Below are positions 34,201 to 46,199 of a DNA stretch of 64,000 bases, one piece after another; the first letter of the stretch is position 1, and every line of letters begins with the position of its first letter. The DNA comes from Biomphalaria glabrata (Eukaryota > Mollusca > Gastropoda > Planorbidae): the NCBI RefSeq assembly GCF_947242115.1, contig NC_074713.1, forward strand, positions 6,576,001 through 6,640,000, read 5' to 3'. The translations under genes were made by a program, and so were the position numbers. The notes under the pieces were generated by a model that saw only the letters and a program-made list of their open reading frames with translations, had not been told where the DNA came from and did no database searches.

Positions 34201-36593
34201 ATGTCTAGACATCTACTAGACTAGTGTGCTACATCTAGATCTAGTTTAGAGAATATTTTCTTACACTGGTATCGTATTTATATATAGATCTATAACCAGA
34301 CTAGTAATCTAGATTCTCTATGGATTCATCTGGTACTGGAGCTTCTAGAAGTCGTTTTAAGAAAAGTCATAATGATAATCCTAGTATTATAATAAATGAT
34401 CATGATGGTAATCGTGGACGTGAAGATAGAAATAGTAATACTTCATCTTCAAATAGTGAGTGACAGTCATATAAATATAATAAAATTATTAAATTTATTA
34501 TAATAGTAATCATTAGTTAGATAGTAAGTATAAATAGTACTTGTAACCAAGCCGCACTACAAAAAATAATTCATCATTCAGAAATACCAATAATTCTTCT
34601 CTGTGTATAATAAATTATTATATATTGTCAATATTGATGTAATTTATATATTAATAGTGTTTATTTAATTTATAAATTCAGACTGCATACAATGTAATGA
34701 ATGTAAAATGTTTAGATGCAATTACAAAAAAAAAAAAAAAACATCAACAAATACTTAAAAAGAAAAACAAAGCTTATACAAAGTGTAATTGATAATTGTG
34801 TCATTTTGTTTGGATCAGTCATGTAATTTTAAAAAATTGATTTTGGTGTTGTCAGGTAAAAGAAATAATTGTGCAAAATTTCAGCTTGATCTGGGATTGG
34901 GTGTCAGAGAAATAAACTTTTTATCAGACAGACAGGGTGAGTTGATATAAGCTTTTTTAAAAAAAAAGAAATATACAAAATTTGTATTGTCTATTGTAAA
35001 GATTATTGAAATTATATCTTCCTATCCCCTGCACCCCTGTCCAGCGTGTCTAAAAAAATGGTTAAAATACTTAAAATGTACTTGCTTTTGTTGTTTAAAA
35101 AAAAAGGACAGTGTCAGTCCTTTCATACCATAGCTTTCCTGCTTTAGATTTTAAGAAAAATAAAAAAAAATATTTTTTAATTACATTTCAAAGTTAATTT
35201 ATTGTAAACATTACTTTGTTCCCCCCCCAAAAAAATATTCAGGAAAGCGTCTCAAGGTGAATGACTCATCTTTAAGTAAAGATTCTCCCATATTTAAAGC
35301 CTTCAACATTTTTCGAGAGGAGCTTGACAACAGAAATAATCGTTATGAAAGAATTGTCAAAATTAGTAGGGACATTACAATTGAAAGTAAAAGAATTATA
35401 TTTCTGTTGCAACGAGTTACAGGGTAAGGATAGATCTTCTTTAACTTTTTGTTTTTGAATATTTTAATAATGAAATAGTTGTTGTGTTTTTGTTATTTTA
35501 TTGGCCATTTTTTGTTATTTTTTCTAAATACTAAGATCGGAAGAGTCAGAGAAAGTGTTTGCTGAGGCCAAAGACAAAATACTTGATTTGAACAGGACAA
35601 AGTTTTTAGAATTAGCCCATGAGCTGCATGGACAGGATCCCTACCAATTTGTTAGAGCTTACTCTCCTGGTATGTTGGTTGTCATTTGTTACTGTAAAAT
35701 GTGATTTAGTCTTGTCACAGTAGGGCCTATTTCTAGTTTAAAAATGCTACCTCAAAAGCCTAACCTTTAAGAAGTCAATTCTAAAAAAAAACAACCTGGA
35801 AAAAAAAGAATTTATTATAAATGCACAAAATAAAATTAATAAATAATTGAATTGGTTAAGTAAGTTATACTATATTAATGAAATTAACACTTTAAGTAAA
35901 CAGAGCAGTTATTTATTAATCCAATTTGACTTGAATGTTTCCCATATGTAAAGGCATAAGATAACATACATCAAAACGGGCAATAACAGATAATAAGATT
36001 GAATGAAGGGACATGATTCAATCAACACACAACTTTAAAAAAATAGAAAAATATGTCTAGTTACTTTTAATACTGTTAAAGCAAGCCTGAAAAATACTCA
36101 ATATCCCGGTAGGCTTTATACACTGCGGTATCAGTACTTTGGCTTACTAAATTTTCAGGAAAATAAAATAGCTATACACATTCATGCTTGTGTGACTGGG
36201 TGAGCTTTTCTTATTTGAAAGTTTAATAACTGCTGCTAACTTCCTATAGCATCCTACCGCATATAACAATGCATCTTACCAAAATAAGGGCCTTTGGGAT
36301 ATACTGATTTACTATGAATGTTATTTAAAATTCTACTTACTATTTCAATGTTGTGAATATTTCCTTTTAAATTATCATGATGACCTTTTCTAGAATTCTT
36401 AATGATTTTGTTCTCAAAACTTGGTAATCAATGTGTTTTTTTTTATTTCTCCCCATTTCAAGGTTTACAAGAATATATTGAAGCTGTAACTTTTTATCAT
36501 TACTTACATTCCGAAGAGCTTATAGGATTAGAGCGAATTCAAGCAGATCTCATATATTTGGTAAAAGCACAAGATGCCCCAGGTCTAAGCTCT
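31192..36593 (+). repeat. Downstream copy of the 5402-bp tandem duplication
   Basis: Offset +5403 from 25789-31190. It contains the second GC-rich array (31514-33212), the flanking direct repeats, the 58-bp module (33908-33965), and TSNAX exons 1-3 plus the first part of exon 4. Beyond 36593 the sequence continues into the rest of exon 4 (GACCTGGAAC), so this copy is joined to the complete gene. Confidence 0.93.
31514..33212 (-). repeat. GC-rich tandem array, duplicate of 26111-27809
   Basis: Carried inside the downstream duplication copy. Unit order, unit types and the degenerate outer units match the upstream array wherever compared. Such arrays usually diverge quickly by unequal exchange, so the conserved unit order points to a very recent duplication. 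Confidence 0.9.
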
Positions 36594-38636
36594 GACCTGG
36601 AACTAACACTAGGGACCAACAGTTCGGAATGTTTATCTGTAAAAACTTTAGCTATTGAATCTAATACTAATGCAGAGTCAAGCGAGAAAGATACAACCGA
36701 TCAGAATAGTACAACAAATGAGAATGGAGTAAGTGAAACCACTACTATCTTAGTTCCTGTGCCACCATCGGAATATTTGCTAGGAATAGGGGATTTCACT
36801 GGGGAACTGATGAGAATGGCCATCAATAGTGTTGGTGCCGGAGACTTGGAGAAACCATCAGTGGTAAGCTTTAATAATTTTACATTTATTTTAGAAGACA
36901 ACTGCCACCTGCTCCATCATAACTTTGGTATGTCAAGTTGTGACATTGTGGGCGACTTCTGTCTATTATGGCAATAACTGAATGGTACAAAAACTCGATT
37001 ATTCATTACTGTTTGAGACTGTATCAGCTCTACTTGTTGACAAGGGAACATGAAAGACATATGTGTTAGTCATTCAATGAACATATCTGTGTGTTGTGTC
37101 TGTCCTTTTTGTTGTTTTTAATTTAAAAAAAAGAGTCCTTGAAATAACAACACATTATCAATAAGGATCACCAACCTAAGTCTTTAAAGTGTCTGCAGTG
37201 TTTGTTTTTGTGTAAAAGTAACGTTGATACCAATGCATCACTGTGCTAAATGTATGTGATCATAAGAGATTTTAAATTGCCAAGTTATCCAGTGTATGGA
37301 CCAAAGGTTTGCTCCCCATTGATCTGAAAGAACATGCTTCACTACATTTAAAAAGAACATTAAGACTTATCTGTTCAAAACTTTTTTAGATTAGTCATTT
37401 TAACTCTCGTTTATGTCTGTTATGTTATTATAGTACCTTGAGCTTACATTATGTTTGTTAACAACACTTTATAAATTAATTATTATTATAATCTTTAAAG
37501 TAATTATTAAATTTGTTCCCCAGTGCTCACATGTTTAGATATACATCTTTAAGTATTTTTTTTTCGGTTGATGGCACATAGTTAATTATGTATTATAAAA
37601 CACACAAGAAATACCAAGAGATTGATAGTATGACACACAATGCTCTAGAAATCAGTATGACACACAGTGCTCTAGAAATCAGTATGACACACAATGCTCT
37701 AGAAATCAGTATGACACACAATGCTCTAGAAATCAGTATGACACACAGTGCCCTAGAAATCAGTATGACACACAATGCTCTAGAAATCAGTATGACACAC
37801 AATGCTCTAGAAATCAGTATGACACACAGTGCTCTAGAAATCAGTATGACACACAATGCTCTAGAAATCAGTATGACACACAATGCTCTAGAAATCAGTA
37901 TGACACACAGTGCTCTAGAAATCAGTATGACACACAATGCTCTAGAAATCAGTATGACACACAATGCTCTAGAAATCAGTATGACACACAGTGCTCTAGA
38001 AATCAGTATGACACACAATGCTCTAGAAATCAGTATGACACACAATGCACTAGAAATCAGTATGACACACAATGCACTAGAAATCTTGGAACTAATTGCC
38101 AAGTTAATAACTTGGGCATGAAAAAAAATAATTGAGGATATCAAGAAAACATATTTTAATTTTAGTAAATTTTAGTCAATGGCCAACCAATACAAACCTT
38201 GAAAAAAACAAAACAAAGTGTTGTGTATAAAATAGGCCAATGTATAGAGACCACATAATCTGAATAGTTCTGATTTGCCAAAAATCAAATTTCCTTTTTT
38301 TTTTTTTTAAATCATATTTCTTCATATACTTTGTTTTTTTTATTTCTTAAAGAATACTTCGTCCAACAATTTTTTATTCATTGTGTCTGTATAAAGGTTT
38401 CCAATATGATGCGCCTCATTCATGATGCCTTCACCACATTTGCTCATCCTCCCAGAGAGCTGTATCAAAAGATCAGAGTACTGAGACAGAGTCTGCAGAA
38501 GGTTGAGACAGCTTGTTACACTCTCAAAGTTCGGGGCTCAGAGATACCGAAACATATGTTGGCAGACGTCTTCTCAATATCAGCTCCATGTGCAGCTGAT
38601 TCCTACAATGAAGAAATATCTGATGTTTACGATTAA
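34320..38636 (+). CDS. TSNAX: TSNAX, translin-associated factor X (complete gene)
   Basis: Five exons: 34320-34455, 35243-35423, 35536-35669, 36463-36863, 38397-38636. All introns are GT-AG and the phases fit, giving 363 residues. From the family, TRAX pairs with translin in the C3PO endoribonuclease that clears passenger strands and tRNA fragments. Conserved blocks are YERIVKISRDITIESKRIIF, GLQEYIEAVTF, GIGDFTGELMRMAINSVG and LKVRGSEIPKHMLADVFS. E154, E157, D261 and E265 sit where the C3PO metal site lies. The protein is longer than human (290) mainly through a Ser/Thr/Asn/Glu-rich insert, about residues 191-245, between helices. The exon 1 ATG was chosen because exon 1 joins exon 2 in phase to read RKRLKVND. 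Exons 1-3 and the start of exon 4 lie in the tandem duplication. Intron 4 holds a 27-bp minisatellite and a LINE tail. A candidate AATAAA lies at 38915. Confidence 0.92.
37285..37500 (+). mobile_element. LINE-like 3' tail in TSNAX intron 4
   Basis: The stretch has a plus-strand TTFKKNIKTYLFKTF-like translation (ACATTTAAAAAGAACATTAA onward). Next comes a T-rich segment ending in CTTTATAAATTAATTATTAT. CR1/L2-type LINEs commonly end this way. No upstream ORF2 sequence is recognisable, so the call is tentative. Confidence 0.4.
37627..38085 (+). repeat. 27-bp minisatellite, 17 units, with 81-bp higher-order period
   Basis: The unit is AGTATGACACACAATGCTCT plus AGAAATC. Units with AATGCT (N) and AGTGCT (S) follow the order N S N N S N N S N N S N N S N N N, so the array has a three-unit, 81-bp higher-order period. 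The unit is nine codons long and has no stop in the used frames, so both strands are open for about 180 residues. On the plus strand this would read MTHNALEIS repeats. It sits inside TSNAX intron 4 and lacks any recognised protein homology. Confidence 0.95.
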
Positions 38637-39165
38637 TTAAATTCACATTTTTATATAATCGTTCTTCTATTTCTTCAATTTGTTTTGTTGTAAGTTAGAT
38701 AAGTGAGAGTTTTTTCATGTATAAACATTAGTTATATTACCTTTAAAACCCTTTCTAATTCTTTGAAGTGTGTCAATACTGTCAAATTCAGTAAGGAAAA
38801 AGAATGTCAGAATGTTGTTAAATTTGTTGTTTAACATCTGAAGAACAACAGGCTGAAGAAGAGGAAGTGGTTGTCTACTTAAAATAGTATACAGCTACTA
38901 AATGTAAATATTAAAATAAATACTGCGACTCTGCTACACAGTTTTCACTTTATCCTAGGTGATCCTGGAATGTAACATAGGTGAGAGATCACTTTATCCC
39001 AGGTTCTTTCTTTAAGGATTTTATTATACCGGTACCGGTATTATTTTCAGCAATAAACAAACTAGTGCCCAGATAAATAAGCCTCTCCTATTAAAATATG
39101 GTAAATGATGTTAGAGCTCTTTTGTTGTTCAAGAAATAACAAGAGCATATGAAGCTGTTATTAAG
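38637..39165. other. TSNAX 3' UTR and flank
   Basis: AT-rich sequence following the stop codon. The best poly(A) signal candidate is AATAAA at 38915-38920, about 280 bases after the stop. A short ACCGGTACCGGT palindrome occurs near 39030. Confidence 0.55.
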
Positions 39166-39169
39166 CAAA

Positions 39170-39350
39170 ATATCTGCTGTGGGACACACATTCCATAGAA
39201 AAAGCCTTGTTGAAGGCAGATGCAGAAGAGGAAAAGAAAACTTAAATAGACCCCTAGCGGACAATGGCTTTGTCTGCATCAAATGTGTAAAAATATGCAA
39301 GTTCCATCTTGGTTTGCATAGTCATATGAAATACTGCACTCATCCTTAAT
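39170..39350 (+). mobile_element. LINE ORF2 C-terminal tail, plus strand, degenerate
   Basis: Translation gives RRGKENLNRPLADNGFVC, then IKCVKICKFHLGLHSHMKYC. This corresponds to the zinc-finger tail seen at 13114-13417 (KENLNRPPADNGY, CGKICRSQLGLRSH). The first finger has CIKC and the second pair is H-C as in the family, but the sequence is diverged and 5' truncated. It lies just downstream of TSNAX. Confidence 0.65.
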
Positions 39351-42300
39351 CTTCAGAATAAAGGCATTGCCATTAAATAATCCAAATGAATGGAAACATG
39401 AAGTGACTTGAAGCTCACTAGATAAATGTAAAAACAAAACCTTTCTGTCACCCTACCACCTCAAAATAAAGTTATTTTCTATTTTATGTAAAGCCTTCTT
39501 CCTCTCAACTGTCGTGACATATATTTGAACCTCAGGGTATGAATAACCATGCTTTTAAAATTGATCTTAAGAGTGCTATCTATACTTTTAGCATAGGAGC
39601 TGTTAGTAAATAAAAGACAAACAAACAAGGGAAACAAAGCTGAATCAGGCTTATACTAATCAAACTCTTAGCAAGCATGTAATGGAATGTTTAAGCTTGC
39701 CTGCACATGCCCTCTAAATACATTAAAAAGTCACATTTATCTAGGGACTTCAATTACATGGTGTTGGGATATCTTACACAATTACATATTTACTCTGCCA
39801 CCAACATAGTCATCTTCCCATAAATAGACACAGAAATCCACCTCAACTACAGCTTTTTTTTCTGGGGAGGATATTTTTTCTTTTTTTTAAATATGTATCT
39901 TCTGAAAAACATCACTTTTCTTCACAAGGACACTGCTTCAATATTTTTTTTCTAATTTATTCAGCCTTTTCTCTCTCTATATATATAATTCTCTACATCA
40001 CCCAACCATGCGGGACACCATGCACACTCTCTAACCCGCTATGAAAAAGTTATGGAAAGATACATTTTATATCTGCAAGTTGGACTAGAGTTACCCCACT
40101 AACTTTCGCATCGACAGAGAGCGCAGCTCAGAAAAATAAAAAGGTGGGGGAGAACAAGTAATCTTCTCACTAAATAGCGGCTATGCAATGCCGTGTGTCA
40201 GCTCCTAAACATTATTTCTACTGAGTGCAAAATAGAGCCATACCAATATTTAAAATGTTAAATACAAAACATAACTGTAAGTAAGTAGTGGTATATTTAA
40301 ATTGTATTTATTTATAAATGGCATTAATAAAGTTTCATATATCAACTTCATATGTAGACAACTCTAGATTAAATAACTTGTCATCAAAAGCATCACAATG
40401 CATCCTTTTCTTACAATGGCTTGTATGTTTAACAGAATGAGTACATGTAGAACAACTGTTCAATATAATGATTGTTTATAGCTAATGAGATTCTAATACA
40501 AAACTTTAAATACTTTGTAATACAAGTAATCAAATATTTATCAAGCCCAGTGGTCAGACAATATAATGTTCTGAAGATACTGAAAGTTTAATGTAAACCT
40601 ACTAGATAATAAAAAAAAAATACAAAGTCTGTTTTAAAAATAATGTTATACTCAAAAGAAAAGTAAAACAAAAATAACTTCAAAGATTAGTTGATCTATT
40701 CCTCTTGCACTTTGTTTTTTGTCATGAGTAAAATGCGAAAAAAAAAAATATTTAAAGATAACATGCTAGATGATGTAAACATTAAAAGCTAATGGTTATT
40801 GAGAGTGTCATGCAGACAGCACAATGGCTAACTTCCCTTACAGATGAACGTTACACAATCTGCTGCATGGAACACAAAGTCTGAAAGGGGTACTTTGAAA
40901 TTCAACAAAATTTTTCTTGCAATTTTATCTTTTTAAGCAGAGAACACCCAGATGATATCTAACACACAAAGAAATTCATGTTAGGTGTTTCTTTTTTTGC
41001 ATGAAATGAATATAACATTCAGTTCAATAATTATGGTGAAGCTATGCTTGAAAATAAAATTAATTTCTTTTATGGAAAAACAATGGAACGAATCAGATAA
41101 TGTAATATTAATAATTTACAAAATTACAGGGATGGCTTGAATGAAGCATTATCCTTATTTCCTAGACAATACAAATAATAAAAAAATAAAATAAACTAAG
41201 TGCTAGGATGGCCGCAAGGAAAATTGTTATTTATAACACTACAAATACAACATGAAAACTGAACTATTTCAACAATGTTACAAGATAGGTCTTCATGCTC
41301 TGCATAAAATTATTATCACACCTTTTTTAAAGGAGAATGATGATAGGACTTTTTGCTTTAGTTTTTTGCTATTTAATGACTTCTGTTTTACTGGATTTTT
41401 TATATGAGCTAAAACAAAACTTCTGGTTAAGTGTTTCATTATAAAAAAAAAAAGACTACACCATAAAATATTACAGTACTGTAGTTCAAATGTGCAGTCT
41501 CAGCAATGCATTGACAACTTATCGGCTTTAAAAATAGACATGGCTGTCCCTTTCACTCCAATTGTTAAACCTATCAATGTTTATATCATTTTGTCCACAC
41601 CAAAACATTTGAAGAATAAGAACTCTCTTAGTGATAAATGCAATAAGTAATACTAACAAGGTCTCCTCAAGTTCTTTGTTTTCTGTTGACTTTAATGACT
41701 TGCTGTGGGGCATGGCCTAATCTTACAACTAAGAACAGGACACACACCTTAACAGAAAAAATCCCACACACCCAGCCCTATGTAGACACAGCGTCCACCA
41801 TTAAGAAACTGTAAATCATATCCTCTTAGATAGAATACACTATTGCCTAACATAACCAACACTCTGTATGGCAGTGCTGAAAAAAAACAACAACAGCATG
41901 CTATTTTCCTCGGAACAGACTGCAAAAAGAGCCTAAAGTAGACAGCTCACCAGCAAAATGTAGGCTAGAAGAAAAAATGATGGTGTGAGCTTTAAAGATG
42001 TCACCAACTGTCTTGGATTGATACTGACCACAACGAATACACTTTTAAAGTTTGCTATTAAAGAAAAATCAAACCAGAACAATATTTTCACAGATATGAA
42101 CTTCAATTATATTGTGTTGAGATATCTTACACAACTACTTATTTACCCCGACACCAAATGAAAAAATATATTTTCCAACGACAGTTCCCAGAAATTGTGA
42201 TTGGATGATCGCCTAATTTAATCTCAAAAGAATAAAGCAAGTAAAGGTGCCGATCATTGAAACCAAAGGTAAAATTTTAGTTAAGCTGCAATTACACATA

Positions 42301-43734
42301 CAAAATTTCAAATTAATTATTAACCATAATCATGTTAGAGATTAAAACTTTAATTGCGCTCACATTAGTTATGTTGTATATATATATACTTTAAATAGAA
42401 ACTATAAAACTGAACAATGTGTATGTCTAAGTACGGTCATCATTGTTAGGTATGGCTACTGATCTGTGAAGGGACATGGGTTCTGTAAATAAAAAGAATA
42501 ATGAAACGAAAATTTGTTATGCACTAATCTTTCAGAAGGGGCTTGATTTCATAATAATGAACGCAAATTAGTTTCACCAATCAAATTGTTTCTTTTTTTG
42601 GTTAAATTCTTCACAAGAAAGAGGAAATTAGCAGACACATAGGTAACTATAAGATAGGCTTTTTATTTTTTAAAGCTCCTTTTTTTATTAAACCCCAAAT
42701 TGTACCAATATAATTATAGACATTTGTTCCTCTTTCAAATTATTCCATAACCTCTCAGAATAAAAAAAAACAACATGTACATAAGCTATGGATAAGTCAA
42801 AGTTTTAAAAAATTCAAGTATTTACAGAATTACAACAGGATCTAGTTTTCTTGACTTCCCTTTTGTGTGTGATGAATATGACTAGACATTTATTTCTGAA
42901 CCCAATACATCACAGTCGATCAAGCTATTCTCATCCATTTTAAAAGCAATCAAATGCAGTTCTGAAGGTAGGTTGTTTTATGATGAAATAAAGAAACATT
43001 CAGAGGAAATGGATGAAATACATACTTTTGTATATTCTATACAGAAACATAAAACAACGACATTAGACATAGAATGTAATAATGATATTGGTACTGTTTA
43101 AATACTTTTACTAGATTGAATGTATTTTTCATCTGATTAAAGATCAAAGTAATAGGCTGTGTTCATCGTCATACTATAAAATGTGCATAAAAAGATGTCA
43201 CCAGAATGTTCTCTATATCAATGCAGTCTACACTAAAAAAAAACAACTCTTAAGTCCAAACACTGAAACATAAAAAAACTCCACTGCATGGTAAAGTTCA
43301 AAATAGATTTAAGTAAAAGTATTATTTACAATGTAATAATAGTACCGGTATATAAGTCTAAAGAAGTATTTTACACACTTTCAATAACAAAGAAAAATTT
43401 GAAGTCAAATAGTAACAACAATTACAATGTAAGAAAAAAAACAACTCATCAAAATTAATAAATATACAATTATATATATATACACATATATATCTTTAAT
43501 TCAACATTGTTAAATGCCAAATTGGTCAGTGATAAAATGTAATTGAAATATTAACAAAGATTACCATTCTCATAGCTACACTTGCTGGACTTGTAACTTA
43601 TGATGTGGTGGTGTGGTAGCCTGATACATCATCATATTTGTTTGACTAGAAACACAGAATGATGCTTTATGTCCAATTTACTTATGATTATTTAAATATT
43701 ATATAATAGTTACAAACATGTACATAAATCTGTG

Positions 43735-43735
<1 letters not shown>
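39351..43735. other. Intergenic DNA between TSNAX and SOCS5, including probable SOCS5 3' UTR
   Basis: No gene is recognised in this 4.4 kb. A repeated segment occurs at 39748-39808 and again at 42100-42160 (both contain TTCAATTA, GATATCTTACACAA and TATTTAC at matching spacing). A weak family B SINE scrap may lie at about 40780-40860. The right end is probably the SOCS5 3' UTR. The minus frame 41528-41713 has no known domain. Confidence 0.5.

Positions 43736-43737
<2 letters not shown>

Positions 43738-43802
<65 letters not shown>
43738..43802 (+). repeat. TA microsatellite next to the SOCS5 stop codon
   Basis: About 32 uninterrupted TA units lie 25 bases beyond the SOCS5 stop (on its downstream side). 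In the SOCS5 mRNA this would be a UA/AU repeat at the start of the 3' UTR. Confidence 0.95.
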
Positions 43803-43804
<2 letters not shown>

Positions 43805-43826
43805 TGGTTGAAAAAAAAAACCCACT

Positions 43827-46019
43827 TCACAACGCTTTTAAGGCTAAGGTTCCATTAGGACTGTTTCTCTGCGGCCCATCAAACACTCTAACTCGAACTT
43901 TCTGCTTGTAATGATAAACCTGTAAGAATTGCTTCAAGCTGTTAGGTAGTGGTAAGACTCTGATGTTGTCATAAACTACCCGGTCACATATAGCAGCACG
44001 GCAAATATGTTGCAGCGAAAATGGAAAGTTTCTAGGAAGAGGACGGGTCAGCATGGGTTCAAAGAACATGCAACAACATGGGTCTTTGTAATGCTCCATT
44101 AGCTCACATACAGAGGGTGCAGAAAAAACAGCCGGGTCATGAGCATCAAAACTGAACCGATGGTTCCACTGTTCGACCCTGGCATGCAGTGATCGGTGAT
44201 AGCGTCGGAAGCTGACGGAAAATAGAAAGTCTTCTTGCGCACTATCTCTCAAGAGAAAAGTGCCCTCGGGTTTGTTGTCTAACAGTCTTTCTGCCTCATA
44301 ACGATCCATGACACCCCAGTAAAAGGGACATGCTAAGATGTTGACTAGCTTTGGGACTAAGCAGTGTATGAAATCCACTTGTGTGTGGACACGTGGTACA
44401 TCACTCTGGCCTTGCAACTGCCACATGACATTGGTCATCAATAAAGAATAATCTTCAATAGGCGATCCAGGAGATGGTAAAGTTAAATCTGAACCGCCTG
44501 ATCCTAGGCGACTGCGACGACGAAGTAAATTTAAAACTGGTTGAGGTAATTCTAAATTTGGCCGCACATCTTGAGAGATTGCATTTGCATCAACTTCAAC
44601 ACCGGATTCCATTTCCTTAGCTCGCTCTCTTTTTCGTATGGTATCAATGTCTTCTGTAGGGTAAAGCTTGTCAAAGTCTTGTACAAAAGATAAATCTATA
44701 AGTTGGCTAGCCACTGAGAGAGGTCTAGCACGAGGAGATTTTCTTCCTGAACCGGGAGACCCTGCCAATTGATAGCCTCCATGATGCGAGAGGTCACACC
44801 TATATGCTGATGCACGCTGAGGTTGTGTGACTCTCCAGCGAGGATTCCATCTGCCCTGAAGGCGCAAATTCCAAAACTTCTTTTTCAAATTGTGTTTATC
44901 TTTCTTCTTTCTCCTAACCACTGGATGATGACTCTCAACTGGAAGCACAGAGTTAAGTCCTGCCTTTATATTTTCTGGACTGCTTGTAGAACTGCTACTT
45001 AAAGAGGAGTCCTCCTCATCTGATGAGGAATTACATTCAATGCTAGTCAATTTTTTGTCTTTAGATGATGAATCTGTCAGCTCTAGTCCATCTACAAGAC
45101 TGACTAGAGAAAGCTCACTACCACAGCAGAAAAAAGGTCTCACAAGTGACCGTTGTCCCCTTGAATTCTGTTGCTGCAGATCGAGATTTAATTTTCCAGT
45201 TTGTTTCTTTAGGCTTTTGGACACACCATTCTGAGAGATTTGAAATGTGTTTCCTAATGAGGAGTCAGACAGTAATGGAGGCTGACATGTAGAAAGCTTA
45301 GTTGTAGGTAACAAAGGAGTATAGATGTTAGGGACGCTTCTCTGTGAAGTTGATTTAGATTGAACAGTGTTGGTAATTAAGGATAGTGGTAACGATGGCG
45401 CATCTCTTAAATCCACAGGTTCTTCTGTAAAATAGATTTTTTTGAACAAATTATTATTTTGGTAAGCAATTTACATAGACTTTCAAATACAGGATAAAAT
45501 ATTTCAATATTTACTGGTTCATGTTTTTTTTTTAAAATAATAATCAAATTCCTTAAATAAAATTTAAATAAGCTGGATGAGACCCCTTCACCAATCTGTA
45601 TTAGTTATTGATAGTTAAAGTTAGTATCAAATAAATACAAAAAAAAAAGGCGATAAGGAAGTGACTTTGATGATTTGTTTATATTGATAACAAAATCAAC
45701 ACCTGTAGTTAGTGATATGTATATTTTGTTGTAATTTTAATTTTTTTTTTTTAAATTCCAGAATTGCTCTCAAAATATGTCCAAAGTTACCCATTTTAAA
45801 GCAAAAAATATTCTCTTAAAAAATTTGATATAAATGATTTTTCTTTTTCGAAATCATCACAAAACTTAAATTGCATTAGGACAAAACTTAAATAGTATTA
45901 GCACAAAACTTAAATTGTATTAGCACAAAACTTAAATTGTATTTGAAAACATAGAAAAGTGACTTGTATCTCATGTTGTCTTATCTTCCATTAAATAATT
46001 TACCTGCTGAAGATGCCAT
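43827..46019 (-). CDS. SOCS5: SOCS4/5-type suppressor of cytokine signalling
   Basis: Two coding exons on the minus strand: 46019-46004 (16 nt) and 45424-43827, giving 537 residues. The large open frame starts at 45449, but TATTTTACAG at 45434-45425 is a splice acceptor. The upstream ATGGCATCTTCAGCAG followed by GTAAAT fits in phase to give MASSAEEPVDLRD. A further acceptor (TTTTGCTCAG, near 46042) suggests a separate 5' UTR exon. The SH2 domain covers residues about 373-467, with the phosphotyrosine-binding arginine R398 in FLLRDS. The SOCS box is about 472-509, with the elongin BC box SLQHICRAAIC and a Cul5-type LPLP. The SH2 is nearly identical to vertebrate SOCS5 as remembered (GVMDRYEAE, EGTFLLRDSAQED). 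Known role: a Cul5 ubiquitin-ligase adaptor that dampens EGFR/JAK signalling. Residues about 120-155 are a Ser/acidic tract. SOCS4 and SOCS5 cannot be separated here. Confidence 0.93.
45868..45945 (+). repeat. Short tandem repeat in SOCS5 intron 1
   Basis: Four degenerate copies of a roughly 24-bp unit based on CACAAAACTTAAATTGTATT. It has no coding meaning. Confidence 0.85.
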
Positions 46020-46199
46020 GATCAATCACTGGCTTCTTATCTGAGCAAAATGATATTAAAAACAGGGCCTATAAAAGATAAAAATGATTTTATTAATATT
46101 TTACACACAAATTTACCATTCAAATTGCACATTATGTATATTATACATTCTCCCTAATTATCTTTATATTTTATATATCTATAGATTTAGTAACTTACA

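Noticed and set aside
36402-36462. ATG at 36402 as the TSNAX start
   Set aside because: The residues before GLQEYIEA are intron sequence ending in a TTTCAAG acceptor. The homologous N-terminus is in exons 1-3 upstream.
37627-38085. CRISPR-like array
   Set aside because: Units are directly abutting with no unique spacers, inside an animal gene intron.
37588-38144. Repeat protein with MTHNALEIS units, on either strand
   Set aside because: Intronic 27-bp minisatellite. Openness on both strands follows from the unit length, and no homology or codon signature supports coding.
45425-45449. MFKKIYFT as the SOCS5 N-terminus
   Set aside because: These codons lie in an intron that ends TATTTTACAG. 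A better start, spliced in phase, is at 46019.
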